This document shows, in pieces, positions 7,515 to 17,445 of a DNA stretch of 64,000 bases. This DNA is from Polaromonas sp. YR568 (GTDB lineage Bacteria; Pseudomonadota; Gammaproteobacteria; Burkholderiales; Burkholderiaceae_C). Location of the stretch: assembly GCF_900116715.1 (NCBI RefSeq), contig NZ_FPBM01000003.1, positions 456,522 through 520,521 on the forward strand, given 5' to 3'. Every line of letters starts with the position of its first letter. The first letter of the stretch is position 1. The notes below the pieces were generated by a model. That model was not told where the DNA came from. It made no database searches and saw only the letters and a program-made list of their open reading frames with translations. A program made the translations under genes and the position numbers.

Positions 7515-8666
7515 TTACTTCAGCAGCGACCAGCCGCCGTTTTTGACTTCCACCATCCGGAAGGCGCTCAGGTCCAGGCCCATGTGGTCGGTGGCCGACA
7601 TGTTGAACTGGCCGGTCGTGCCCATAAAGCCGCGTGTTTTCTCAATCGCGTTGCGCAGCGCTTCCTTGTTGGTGCCGCCCGTGGTCTTGACGGCATGCAG
7701 GCCCAGCATCAGCGCATCCAGCGCGTAGCCGCCGAAAGTGGAGGGCTCGTCCTTGTACTGCTTCCAGTAGGTTGCGGCATAGCTGGTGACCAGCGGGCGC
7801 TGCGGGTCATTGGCGGCCAGCGAATTGGCCACCAGCAGCGCTGGCGAAGGCATGCGCACACCTTCGGCCGCCGGGCCGGCAAGCTTGAGGAATTCATTGG
7901 AGGCCACGCCGTGCGACTGGTACAGCGGCAGTTTCATACCCAGCTGGGCGGCGTTTTTGGTGACGACCGCGGGCCCCTGCCCCAGGCCGAAGACCAGCAA
8001 GGCCTGGATGCCGGGGACGCCGCGGATTTTGGTTAGCTGCGCGGTGGTGTCGGTGTCTTTGGGGCCGTAGGTTTCATCGGCCACCAGCGTGATGCCGTAC
8101 TTTTGCGCGACGAGTTTGGTTTCTTTCGCGCCGGACTGGCCAAAGCCGCTGGTCTCGCTCAGCAGGCCGACTTTGGCGAAGCCGCGCTTTTTCATGTCTT
8201 CAAAGACTTTCTCGGCGGCCATGCGGTCGGTGTGGGGTGTCTTGAAGATCCATTTCTTGACCGGCTCCACCACCACCACGGCGCCCGACAGCGAGATCAG
8301 CGGAATGCCGGCTTTCTCCACCAGCGGAGCCATCGCCATGGTGGCGCCGGTGGTGGTTCCCGCGATCAGGAAGTCCACCTTGTCGTCGTCGATCAGGCGC
8401 TTGGCAAAGCCGTTGGCCTTGCCGGCTTCCGATGCGTCGTCGTAATGCACCATCTCAAGCTTGCGGCCCAACACGCCGCCCTCCTGGTTGATTTGCGCGA
8501 TGTAGGTCTGCAGCGTCTTGAGCTGAGGGTCGCCCAGGTAGCCCGCCGGGCCGGTGGTGGACAACACCGCGCCGATGCGTATGGGTTCCTTGTTCTGTGC
8601 GAAGGCAGGCAGGGCCAGTGCGGCCGTCCACACGGCGGCCAGTGCAATCAGGGTACGTTTGTTCAT
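7515..8666 (-). CDS. ABC transporter periplasmic binding protein (Liv family), first copy
   Basis: 383 residues. ATG 8666 has a strong Shine-Dalgarno (GAGGAG) and starts the signal peptide MNKRTLIALAAVWTAALALP with cleavage near AFA-QN. The longer frame to 8714 lacks such support. IGAVLSTTGPAGYLGDPQLKT and the Asp/Glu-rich hinge segments mark a type I binding fold. It is placed between paaK and livH, so it is the principal ligand-binding component of the importer in this operon. The likely ligand is an aromatic acid such as phenylacetate, by context only. Confidence 0.88.
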   Translation of the reverse strand: MNKRTLIALAAVWTAALALPAFAQNKEPIRIGAVLSTTGPAGYLGDPQLKTLQTYIAQINQEGGVLGRKLEMVHYDDASEAGKANGFAKRLIDDDKVDFLIAGTTTGATMAMAPLVEKAGIPLISLSGAVVVVEPVKKWIFKTPHTDRMAAEKVFEDMKKRGFAKVGLLSETSGFGQSGAKETKLVAQKYGITLVADETYGPKDTDTTAQLTKIRGVPGIQALLVFGLGQGPAVVTKNAAQLGMKLPLYQSHGVASNEFLKLAGPAAEGVRMPSPALLVANSLAANDPQRPLVTSYAATYWKQYKDEPSTFGGYALDALMLGLHAVKTTGGTNKEALRNAIEKTRGFMGTTGQFNMSATDHMGLDLSAFRMVEVKNGGWSLLK

Positions 8667-8720
8667 GTTTGTCTCCTCAGGTTTTAAAAATGACGAAGCG
8701 AAAAAGGGGCGCATGGGTGA

Positions 8721-10040
<1,320 letters not shown>

Positions 10041-10081
10041 CGCGGGTCTCCGTTGTATTTATGTGTTCCGTCTGGGCGGCT

Positions 10082-10879
10082 TCAGCGCCCGGAAAATTCA
10101 GGCGCTCGTTTTTCGGTGAAGGCGCTCACGCCTTCGGCATAGTCCTGGCTGTAACCCAGCTCGCGCTGCGCGTCGCGCTCCAGGTCTAGCTGCTGGTCCA
10201 GCGTGTGGGTGGCGGCAGCGTCTATCGCCTGCTTGGTACGGACCAGGCCTCGCGTGGGGCCGGTGGCCAGTTTGCGGGCGACGGCGTTCACTTCCGCTTC
10301 AAAGTCGGCAGCAGGCACGCACTTCCAGATCAGCCCCCAGTCAGCCGCCTGCTGCGCGCTCAAGGCATCGCCCAGCAAGGCCAGGCCCAGGGCGCGCGCG
10401 CGGCCCACCAGGTGCGGCAAGGCCCAGGTTCCACCGGCATCGGGCACCAGGCCCAGCTTGCAGAAAGGCTGCACAAAATTGGCTGTCTGCACGGCAATCA
10501 CGATGTCGCAGGCCAGCGCGATGTTGGCACCCGCACCGGCGGCCACACCGTTGACCGCACAGACCACGGGCTTGGGCATGGCGCGCAGGCGTCGCACCAG
10601 CGGGGCGTAATACTTTTCAATCGACTCGCCCAGGTCGGGCCTGGCGCCCCCTGACCCGGCTGAAACGGCACGGTCGCCCAGATCCTGGCCGGCGCAAAAC
10701 CCGCGGCCCGCGCCGGTGAGCACCAGGGCGCGCACCTGCGAGTCTGCCGCGGCGGCGTCCAGCGCGTGCTGCACTTCCAGGTGCATGGCGACGGTGAAGC
10801 TGTTGAGCTTGTCGGGGCGATTGAACGTCAGGCGCGCCAGCCCATCATCAACGCCGTAAATGATGTTCTGGTAGGTCAT
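10082..10879 (-). CDS. paaG: 1,2-epoxyphenylacetyl-CoA isomerase
   Basis: 265-residue enoyl-CoA hydratase/isomerase family enzyme that rearranges ring-1,2-epoxyphenylacetyl-CoA to the oxepin. Key segments are LVLTGAGRGFCAGQDLGDR (oxyanion hole) and VCAVNGVAAGAGANIALACDIVIA. The C-terminus (SQDYAEGVSAFTEKRAPEFSGR) matches PaaG. ATG 10879 is chosen over GTG 10894 because GGA stands 7-9 nt before it and family members begin MTY. It sits between paaN and paaK. Confidence 0.92.
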   Translation of the reverse strand: MTYQNIIYGVDDGLARLTFNRPDKLNSFTVAMHLEVQHALDAAAADSQVRALVLTGAGRGFCAGQDLGDRAVSAGSGGARPDLGESIEKYYAPLVRRLRAMPKPVVCAVNGVAAGAGANIALACDIVIAVQTANFVQPFCKLGLVPDAGGTWALPHLVGRARALGLALLGDALSAQQAADWGLIWKCVPAADFEAEVNAVARKLATGPTRGLVRTKQAIDAAATHTLDQQLDLERDAQRELGYSQDYAEGVSAFTEKRAPEFSGR

Positions 10880-10903
10880 GCGAGGTTCCGTCACGTTGAC
10901 GCG

Positions 10904-12565
10904 TCAGATATGAAAGCGCCGCTGCACGACACGAAAGCGGTTGGCCACAAAGGCCGAGTCGGTGTAGGAAGCGTTGGCCGAAGGGTTGCCGCCCGTGCCG
11001 TGGTAGTCCGAAAAGCCCGCCGACTGGTTGACGAAGATATTGCTCGTCAGATTGATCGACAGCGCGACCTTGCTGCGCCAGGTGGCCTGCACCATGGCGT
11101 CAAGCACCTCGGGGCGTGTGGAGTAGATGCCCGCCGTCAGCGCGCCGTGGTCCTGCACGATGCGCTCGGACAGCGCGATGGCCGACTTCGCGTCGGCGGC
11201 CCGCACCACAAAACTGATCGGGCCGAAGCGCTCTTCCATGTAGGCTTTTTCGTCGCTGGCATCGCACTTGAGCAAGGTGGGTGTGTGCACCTCGGCGTTG
11301 GGGAACTCGGGGTTGCTGAGTTTGCGGGAAGGCAGCACCACATCGGCGTACTGCGGTGATTCGGCGATGCGTCTGACCGTGTCTTCCGACTGGATCGCAC
11401 CCAGGACGGCGTTGGCGATCTTGGGGTCGGCCACAAAGTCGGCAATCGCCGTGCCCAGGTCGGCGGCCACTTCGTCAAAACTCTTGTGGCCTTCGTCGGT
11501 ATCGATGCCACCGGCGGGAACAATGATGGCCTGCGTGGTGGTGCACATCTGGCCGGAGTACAGCGACAGGGTAAAGGCCAGGTTCTTCAGCATGGCGCGG
11601 TAAGCGTCTGTCGATTCGATCACCACGTTGTTCACACCCGCCAGCTCGGCGTAGACCTGCGCCTGTTTGCAGTTCTCCATCAGCCAGGCACCGAAATGGT
11701 TGCTGCCGGTGAAGTCGACCGACTTCACATCGGCGTGCGTGGCGAGGATCTGCGTCGCGCTGCGCTCCGGCGTTACGGCCAGGGTGATGATGTTGGGGTC
11801 CATGCCGTTTTCAGCCAGCACCTGACGGATCACCGCCACCGTGATGGCGGCCGGCAGGATGGCGTTGCCGTGCGGCTTGACGATGACCGGGTTGCCGGTG
11901 GCCAGCGAGGCAAACACGCCGGGGTAAGTGTTCCAGGTCGGGAAGGTGCCGCAGCCGATCACCAGCGCAACGCCGCGCCCCACCACTTCAAAATGTTTTT
12001 GCATGCGCAGCGGTGCGTTTTTGCCTTGCGGCTTTTCCCACACCACCTCACGCGGAATGGCAGCCTGCTCGCGCCATGCGGCCGCCACCGCTTCCAGGCC
12101 GCGGTCCTGGGCATGCGGGCCACCCGCCTGGAAGGCCATCATCCAGCCCTGGCCGGTGGTCATCATGACGGCGTGGCTGATCTCAAAGCTGCGCTTGTTC
12201 AGGCGCTCGAGTGCTTCCATCAGGATGCCGGTGCGCCCGTCGGCGCCCAGCCGGCCCCAGGCGGGCATGGCCGCCAGCGCCGCGTCGACCAAAGCCTGCG
12301 GGTCGCAGACCGGATAGCTCACATTCAACGAGACGCCATAGGGTGAACGCTCGCCGCCGTACACGCCGGTCTGCCCCGGCTGGTTCAGCTCAAACACCTT
12401 GCCCAGCAGCGCATCAAAAGCCTGCTTGCCGGCCTCGGCGGCGGTTTCACCATAGACCTTGGGGCTGGGTTGCTCGCTGTAGGGGCTCCAATAACTGCGC
12501 GTCGCAAGGGCTTGCACGGCCTGGTCGAGCAGGGGCCGGTGTTTTTCAAACAGGGATTGGCTCAT
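10904..12565 (-). CDS. paaN: phenylacetate degradation aldehyde dehydrogenase PaaN
   Basis: 553 residues, aldehyde-dehydrogenase superfamily, matching the PaaN subfamily (about 550 residues, no C-terminal MaoC hydratase). Catalytic features include SGQMCTTTQ (nucleophilic Cys), YAELAGVNNVV (general-base Glu), VDFTGSNHFG and IGCGTFPTWNTYPGV. It presumably oxidises the semialdehyde after oxepin ring opening, taking the dehydrogenase role of PaaZ; the ring-opening hydrolase would have to be encoded elsewhere. It lies between paaE and paaG. Confidence 0.9.
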   Translation of the reverse strand: MSQSLFEKHRPLLDQAVQALATRSYWSPYSEQPSPKVYGETAAEAGKQAFDALLGKVFELNQPGQTGVYGGERSPYGVSLNVSYPVCDPQALVDAALAAMPAWGRLGADGRTGILMEALERLNKRSFEISHAVMMTTGQGWMMAFQAGGPHAQDRGLEAVAAAWREQAAIPREVVWEKPQGKNAPLRMQKHFEVVGRGVALVIGCGTFPTWNTYPGVFASLATGNPVIVKPHGNAILPAAITVAVIRQVLAENGMDPNIITLAVTPERSATQILATHADVKSVDFTGSNHFGAWLMENCKQAQVYAELAGVNNVVIESTDAYRAMLKNLAFTLSLYSGQMCTTTQAIIVPAGGIDTDEGHKSFDEVAADLGTAIADFVADPKIANAVLGAIQSEDTVRRIAESPQYADVVLPSRKLSNPEFPNAEVHTPTLLKCDASDEKAYMEERFGPISFVVRAADAKSAIALSERIVQDHGALTAGIYSTRPEVLDAMVQATWRSKVALSINLTSNIFVNQSAGFSDYHGTGGNPSANASYTDSAFVANRFRVVQRRFHI

Positions 12566-12601
12566 GGATAGTCTTCGGGAAGTTGGTGATGGTTGATCGG
12601 T

Positions 12602-13693
12602 TCAGATGTGTGCGTGGTCTTCGTCAAAGTCGATCACCAGCTTGTCGGTGACGGGGTAGCTCTGGCAGCACAGCACAAAGCCGCGCGCGACTTCGTAGTC
12701 TTCGAGTGCGAAGTTGATGTCCATGTCGACCTCGCCCTGGACCACTTTGGCGCGGCAGGTCGAGCAGACACCGCCCTTGCAGGAATAAGGCATCTCCAGC
12801 CCGGCCTTGAGTCCCGCATCAACCACGTTGTCCTGGTTTTTCTTCATGACAAAGCTGCGCCGCGTGCCGTCGAGCACGATCTCGACTTCACACGTGTCGT
12901 GGCCCTGGACAGGTGCGCGCGGGGCACGCTCCTTGCCGGTGTGGGTGTTGGTGCCGAAGAGCTCGACCTTGATGCGCGACTTGTCCAGGCCTTTGTCTTG
13001 CAGCGCTTTGGATGCCGCCAGCATCATGTCTTCGGGGCCGCAGATAAAGGCGGTGTCGATGCTCGCCGGGTCTATCCAGTGGGTGAGCAGCTGGCTGCAT
13101 TTTTCGTAATCGATGCGGCCGCTGAACAGCGGGATCTCCTGCGACTCGCGGCTCATGATCCAGACCAGGTTGAAGCGGCCCAGGTAGCGGTCTTTGAGGT
13201 CTTCCAGCTCTTCCTTGAACATGACGCCGCTGGACGAACGGTTGCCGTAGACCAGCGTCACGCTGGTGTGCGGCTCGGCCAGCAGCGTGGTCTTGATGAT
13301 GGACAGCACCGGCGTAATGCCGCTGCCCGAGGCAAAGGCCACGATATGGCGCGCCGATTGCGGCGCCAGGGGGATATGGAAGTGACCTTGCGGCGGCATC
13401 ACGTCGATGCTCGTTCCGGGCAGCAGGTTCTCTGCGGCCCAGTTGGAGAAAGCACCGCCGGCGACACGCTTGATGGCCACGCGCAGGCGCTTGTCTTGCA
13501 CAGCCGAGCAGATGGAGTAGGAGCGGCGCAGCTCCTGCCCGTCGATGGCGGTGCGCAGCGTCAGGTACTGGCCCTGCGTATAGGCAAACGCCTCGTGCAG
13601 ATGCTCCGGCACGGCGAAGCAGACAGCCACGGCGTCCCGCGTGACGGGCTGGACCTCGCTGATGCTGAGTGAATGAAATTGGGGTGTGGCCAC
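12602..13693 (-). CDS. paaE: phenylacetyl-CoA epoxidase, reductase subunit
   Basis: 363 residues from GTG 13693, just after the paaD stop; the extended frame to 13909 overlaps paaD and is not real. Domain order: FAD-binding barrel (RRSYSICSAV, GGAFSNWAA), NAD(P)H-binding domain (VAFASGSGITPVLSI, FICGPEDMM), then a C-terminal plant-type [2Fe-2S] ferredoxin with PYSCKGGVCSTCRAK and the last ligand in VLCCQSYP. It passes electrons from NADPH to the PaaA di-iron centre. No strong Shine-Dalgarno is visible, suggesting coupling to paaD. Confidence 0.94.
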   Translation of the reverse strand: MATPQFHSLSISEVQPVTRDAVAVCFAVPEHLHEAFAYTQGQYLTLRTAIDGQELRRSYSICSAVQDKRLRVAIKRVAGGAFSNWAAENLLPGTSIDVMPPQGHFHIPLAPQSARHIVAFASGSGITPVLSIIKTTLLAEPHTSVTLVYGNRSSSGVMFKEELEDLKDRYLGRFNLVWIMSRESQEIPLFSGRIDYEKCSQLLTHWIDPASIDTAFICGPEDMMLAASKALQDKGLDKSRIKVELFGTNTHTGKERAPRAPVQGHDTCEVEIVLDGTRRSFVMKKNQDNVVDAGLKAGLEMPYSCKGGVCSTCRAKVVQGEVDMDINFALEDYEVARGFVLCCQSYPVTDKLVIDFDEDHAHI

Positions 13694-13700
13694 GGTGTAG

Positions 13701-14249
13701 TCAGTGCGGTTTGAAATAGTCGAAGGGCTCCAGGCAGTCGCTGCACTGGTAAAGCGCCTTGCAGGCGGTGGAGCCGAACTGGGACAGCAGGCGCGTCTTG
13801 CGCGATGCGCACCTTGGGCACGGCACGGTGCTGCGGTGTGGCATGAGCGCGGTGATGTCGATGACCTGGCTATTGGCGCCGCCGGGCGCGCGAAGGACCG
13901 GTGGCGCAATGCCGTAACCGCGCAGGGCCTCGCGGCCCTTGGGTGTCATCCAGTCGGTCGTCCAGGCGGGTGACAACTGGGTTCGCACCTGCACCTCGCC
14001 CACGCCATGGGCTTGCAGCGCCTCACGGATCGAGTCGGCAATCACTTCTGTCGCGGGGCAGCCGGAATAGGTGGGCGTCACGGTCACGACCCAACCCAGG
14101 GTTTCGGCCTGCTGCTGCACGTCGCGCACGATGCCGAGGTCCACCACCGACACCACGGGCACTTCCGGGTCCATCACCTCGCCCAGCCACTCCAGCACCA
14201 TTTCGCGCGTGGCGTGCGGGGCGGCGACGTTCAGCAGCGCGGCGCTCAC
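13701..14249 (-). CDS. paaD: phenylacetyl-CoA epoxidase, subunit PaaD
   Basis: 182 residues; two adjacent GTG codons (14252 and 14249) can start it, and 14249 gives a GTGA overlap with the paaC stop. The N-terminal DUF59/SufT-like domain shows VMDPEVPVVSVVDLGIVRDV and TPTYSGCPATEVIADSI. The C-terminal zinc-ribbon-like part has CPRCAS...CKALYQCSDC. PaaD is thought to help assemble the Fe-S or di-iron centres of the PaaABCE complex. Confidence 0.92.
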   Translation of the reverse strand: MSAALLNVAAPHATREMVLEWLGEVMDPEVPVVSVVDLGIVRDVQQQAETLGWVVTVTPTYSGCPATEVIADSIREALQAHGVGEVQVRTQLSPAWTTDWMTPKGREALRGYGIAPPVLRAPGGANSQVIDITALMPHRSTVPCPRCASRKTRLLSQFGSTACKALYQCSDCLEPFDYFKPH

Positions 14250-14995
14250 CACTGGGCTCCGGGGTAGGCGCGCTGCACAAATTGCAGCGAAGTCAGCAAG
14301 TGGCCCAGGTGTTCGGAATGCCTGCCCTGCTTGCCGCCGCGCTGGTGGCCGGTGTAGGCCGGCATGGCCAGTGTGGCGCGGTTCAGCACCGCCTCGACGC
14401 TGGCATGCCAGGGCGCGCTCAGGCTGGACGCCACAGGGGCAATGCCTTCAGCCGCGCATTGCGCATCGACCGCATCAGATTCAAACCATTCGTTGGTATA
14501 GGGCCAGAGCTTGTTCACCGCTTCCTGCATCCGGTCGTGGCTCAGCTCGGTGCCGTCGCCCAGGGCGATCATCAAGCCGGCGCTACGTTCGACGTGGTAG
14601 CGCACTTCTTTCACGGCCTTCTGCGCGATCTCGGCGATGCGCGGGTCGCTGGATTGGCACAGCCCCGCCAGCAGGTGCTGGTGCCAGGCGTCAAACAGGA
14701 ACTGGCGCGCCACGGTGTTGCCGTAGTGGCCGTTGGGTTGCTCGACCAGCAGCAGGTTGCGAAAGTCGGGGCCGTCGCGGCCATAGGCCAGCGCATCTTC
14801 GTCGCGGCCCAGCCCCTCGACTTCACCTGCATACGTCAGCCACAGCCGGGCCTGCCCCAGCAAGTCCAGCGCCACATTGGTCAGCGCCAGGTCTTCTTCC
14901 AGGGCCGGGCCATGGCCGCACCACGCCGCCAGCTGCTGCGATAGCACCAGGCAGTTGTCGCCCAGGCGAAGCAGGTATTGAAACTTGGAGTCCAT
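14246..14995 (-). CDS. paaC: phenylacetyl-CoA epoxidase, structural subunit PaaC
   Basis: 249-residue ferritin-like protein that pairs with PaaA but is catalytically silent. It contains YLLRLGDNCLVLSQQLAAWCGHGPALEEDLALTN..LDLLGQAR, typical of PaaC. ATG 14995 is chosen over GTG 15001 because GAGG lies about 9 nt upstream. It overlaps paaD and starts 11 nt after the paaB stop. Confidence 0.94.
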   Translation of the reverse strand: MDSKFQYLLRLGDNCLVLSQQLAAWCGHGPALEEDLALTNVALDLLGQARLWLTYAGEVEGLGRDEDALAYGRDGPDFRNLLLVEQPNGHYGNTVARQFLFDAWHQHLLAGLCQSSDPRIAEIAQKAVKEVRYHVERSAGLMIALGDGTELSHDRMQEAVNKLWPYTNEWFESDAVDAQCAAEGIAPVASSLSAPWHASVEAVLNRATLAMPAYTGHQRGGKQGRHSEHLGHLLTSLQFVQRAYPGAQW

Positions 14996-15006
14996 GCGCA
15001 CCGGCC

Positions 15007-15342
15007 TCAGATGTGCTTCACGCCGTCGGGCGTCGGGTAGAAGGTCGGGTGGCGGTAGGTCTTGGTTTGCGCCGGGTCAAACAAGGCTTCTTTGTCGCCC
15101 GGGCTGCTGGCAATGATGTCGGCCGCGCGCACCACCCAGATGCTCACGCCTTCGTTGCGCCGGGTGTAGACGTCCCTCGCGTGCTGTACCGCACTGGCGC
15201 CGTCCACTGCATGGAGGCTGCCCACATGCTTGTGCGCCAGGCCGTGCTGGCTGCGGATAAAGATTTCCCACAGCGGCCACTCGTTTCGCACGGTCTGCAC
15301 GGGCTGTGCTGGCTTTGCAGTCGATTCGTTGTTCTGGGCCAT
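15007..15342 (-). CDS. paaB: phenylacetyl-CoA epoxidase, subunit PaaB
   Basis: 111 residues from ATG 15342, one base after the paaA stop. The core [28 protein letters not shown] and the C-terminus [16 protein letters not shown] are typical of PaaB, the small bridging subunit of the epoxidase. The in-frame extension to 15387 would overlap paaA and is not needed. Confidence 0.95.
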   Translation of the reverse strand: MAQNNESTAKPAQPVQTVRNEWPLWEIFIRSQHGLAHKHVGSLHAVDGASAVQHARDVYTRRNEGVSIWVVRAADIIASSPGDKEALFDPAQTKTYRHPTFYPTPDGVKHI

Positions 15343-15343
15343 C

Positions 15344-16339
<996 letters not shown>

Positions 16340-16400
16340 GCCAAGCTCCGTTTGTCTTGAAATTCGTCGTGAGTTCGTGAGGTTTGATGGGCGGATGTTA

Positions 16401-16441
16401 GTGATACAGAATGACTCATACAATCGGATTTTGTGTATCAC
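16401..16441. promoter_or_regulatory. inverted repeat in the paaA/paaX divergent promoter (putative PaaX operator)
   Basis: A perfect 8-bp inverted repeat, GTGATACA (16401-16408) and TGTATCAC (16434-16441), flanks 25 nt of AT-rich sequence between paaA (start 16339) and paaX (start 16459). The arms continue with similar A-rich bases. E. coli PaaX binds TGATTC-like palindromic sites near its promoters, so this is the natural operator candidate for both directions. The binding is inferred, not shown. Confidence 0.6.
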
Positions 16442-16458
16442 TTCTGTTCGGGTAAACC

Positions 16459-17376
16459 ATGCGCCGCAGAATTTCAAACGACCAGATTTCAGCCAAAATC
16501 GCCCGCGTGCGACGCGGCCTGGTGCTGCGCGCCAATTCGCTCCTCATCACGATCTACGGTGACGCCATCGCGCCGCGCAACCAGTCGGTCTGGCTGGGCA
16601 GCCTGATCACCTTGATGGAGCCTTTCGGCCTGTCGTCCAGGCTGGTGCGCACCAGCGCGTTCCGGCTGACCGCGGACGACTGGTTCACCGCTACGCGCCT
16701 GGGCCGGCGCAGCTTTTATGGCCTGTCTGACACGGGGCAGCAGCGGGTTCAGCACGCCGACAGGCGCATTTACGAATTTGACCTGCCGGCCTGGGACGGT
16801 CACTGGACGCTGGCGCTGCTGGACCTGAAGATGCGCGCCAGCGCACGGCAGCATTTGCGGCGCGAGCTGCTGTGGGAGGGCTTCGGGCAGGTCTTGCCCA
16901 ATCTGTATGCGCACCCGCATGCCGACCCGCTGTCGCTCCAGGAAATCCTCAAGGCGGCCAAGGCCGAAGACCAGGTTGCCGTGCTGCAGGCGTCCAGCAT
17001 TGAAGGCTATTCACGCAAGCCCCTGCAGGCCATCATGCGCGACACCTTCAAGCTGATGGAGGTGGAGCTGGCCTGGAAGCAGTTCATCGCACGGTTTGCG
17101 CCGGTGGTGGAAGACCTTCCGGACCTGAGCCAGGCCGAGGCTTTTTTTGTACGCACCCTGCTCATTCATGAATACCGCCGGGTGCTGCTGCGCGACCCTA
17201 ACTTGCCTGAGGCCTTGCTGCCTGCGGACTGGCCCGGCATACAGGCGAAGGCTTTGTGCGAAACGCTTTACCGCGGTTTGCTGGGCAGCAGCGAAAGTTT
17301 TCTGCATGCGCTGGTGGAAACCTCCGACGGCGCACTCATGACAACGCCGGCATCGATTGCGCGAAGGCTGGCTTGA
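16459..17376 (+). CDS. paaX: PaaX-family transcriptional repressor
   Basis: 305 residues, the size of PaaX. N-terminal winged helix: [47 protein letters not shown]. The middle domain has [40 protein letters not shown], the family fingerprint. The C-terminal domain includes [32 protein letters not shown]. In E. coli it represses paa genes and is released by phenylacetyl-CoA. It is divergent from paaA with a shared 119-bp promoter region containing the GTGATACA repeat. Confidence 0.93.
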   Translation: MRRRISNDQISAKIARVRRGLVLRANSLLITIYGDAIAPRNQSVWLGSLITLMEPFGLSSRLVRTSAFRLTADDWFTATRLGRRSFYGLSDTGQQRVQHADRRIYEFDLPAWDGHWTLALLDLKMRASARQHLRRELLWEGFGQVLPNLYAHPHADPLSLQEILKAAKAEDQVAVLQASSIEGYSRKPLQAIMRDTFKLMEVELAWKQFIARFAPVVEDLPDLSQAEAFFVRTLLIHEYRRVLLRDPNLPEALLPADWPGIQAKALCETLYRGLLGSSESFLHALVETSDGALMTTPASIARRLA

Positions 17377-17445
17377 ACCCGGCCCAAAGCGCAAGACATG
17401 GGGGTATTGATAATCCCCAGGCGACTCCCCAACCTTGAAGGCCGC

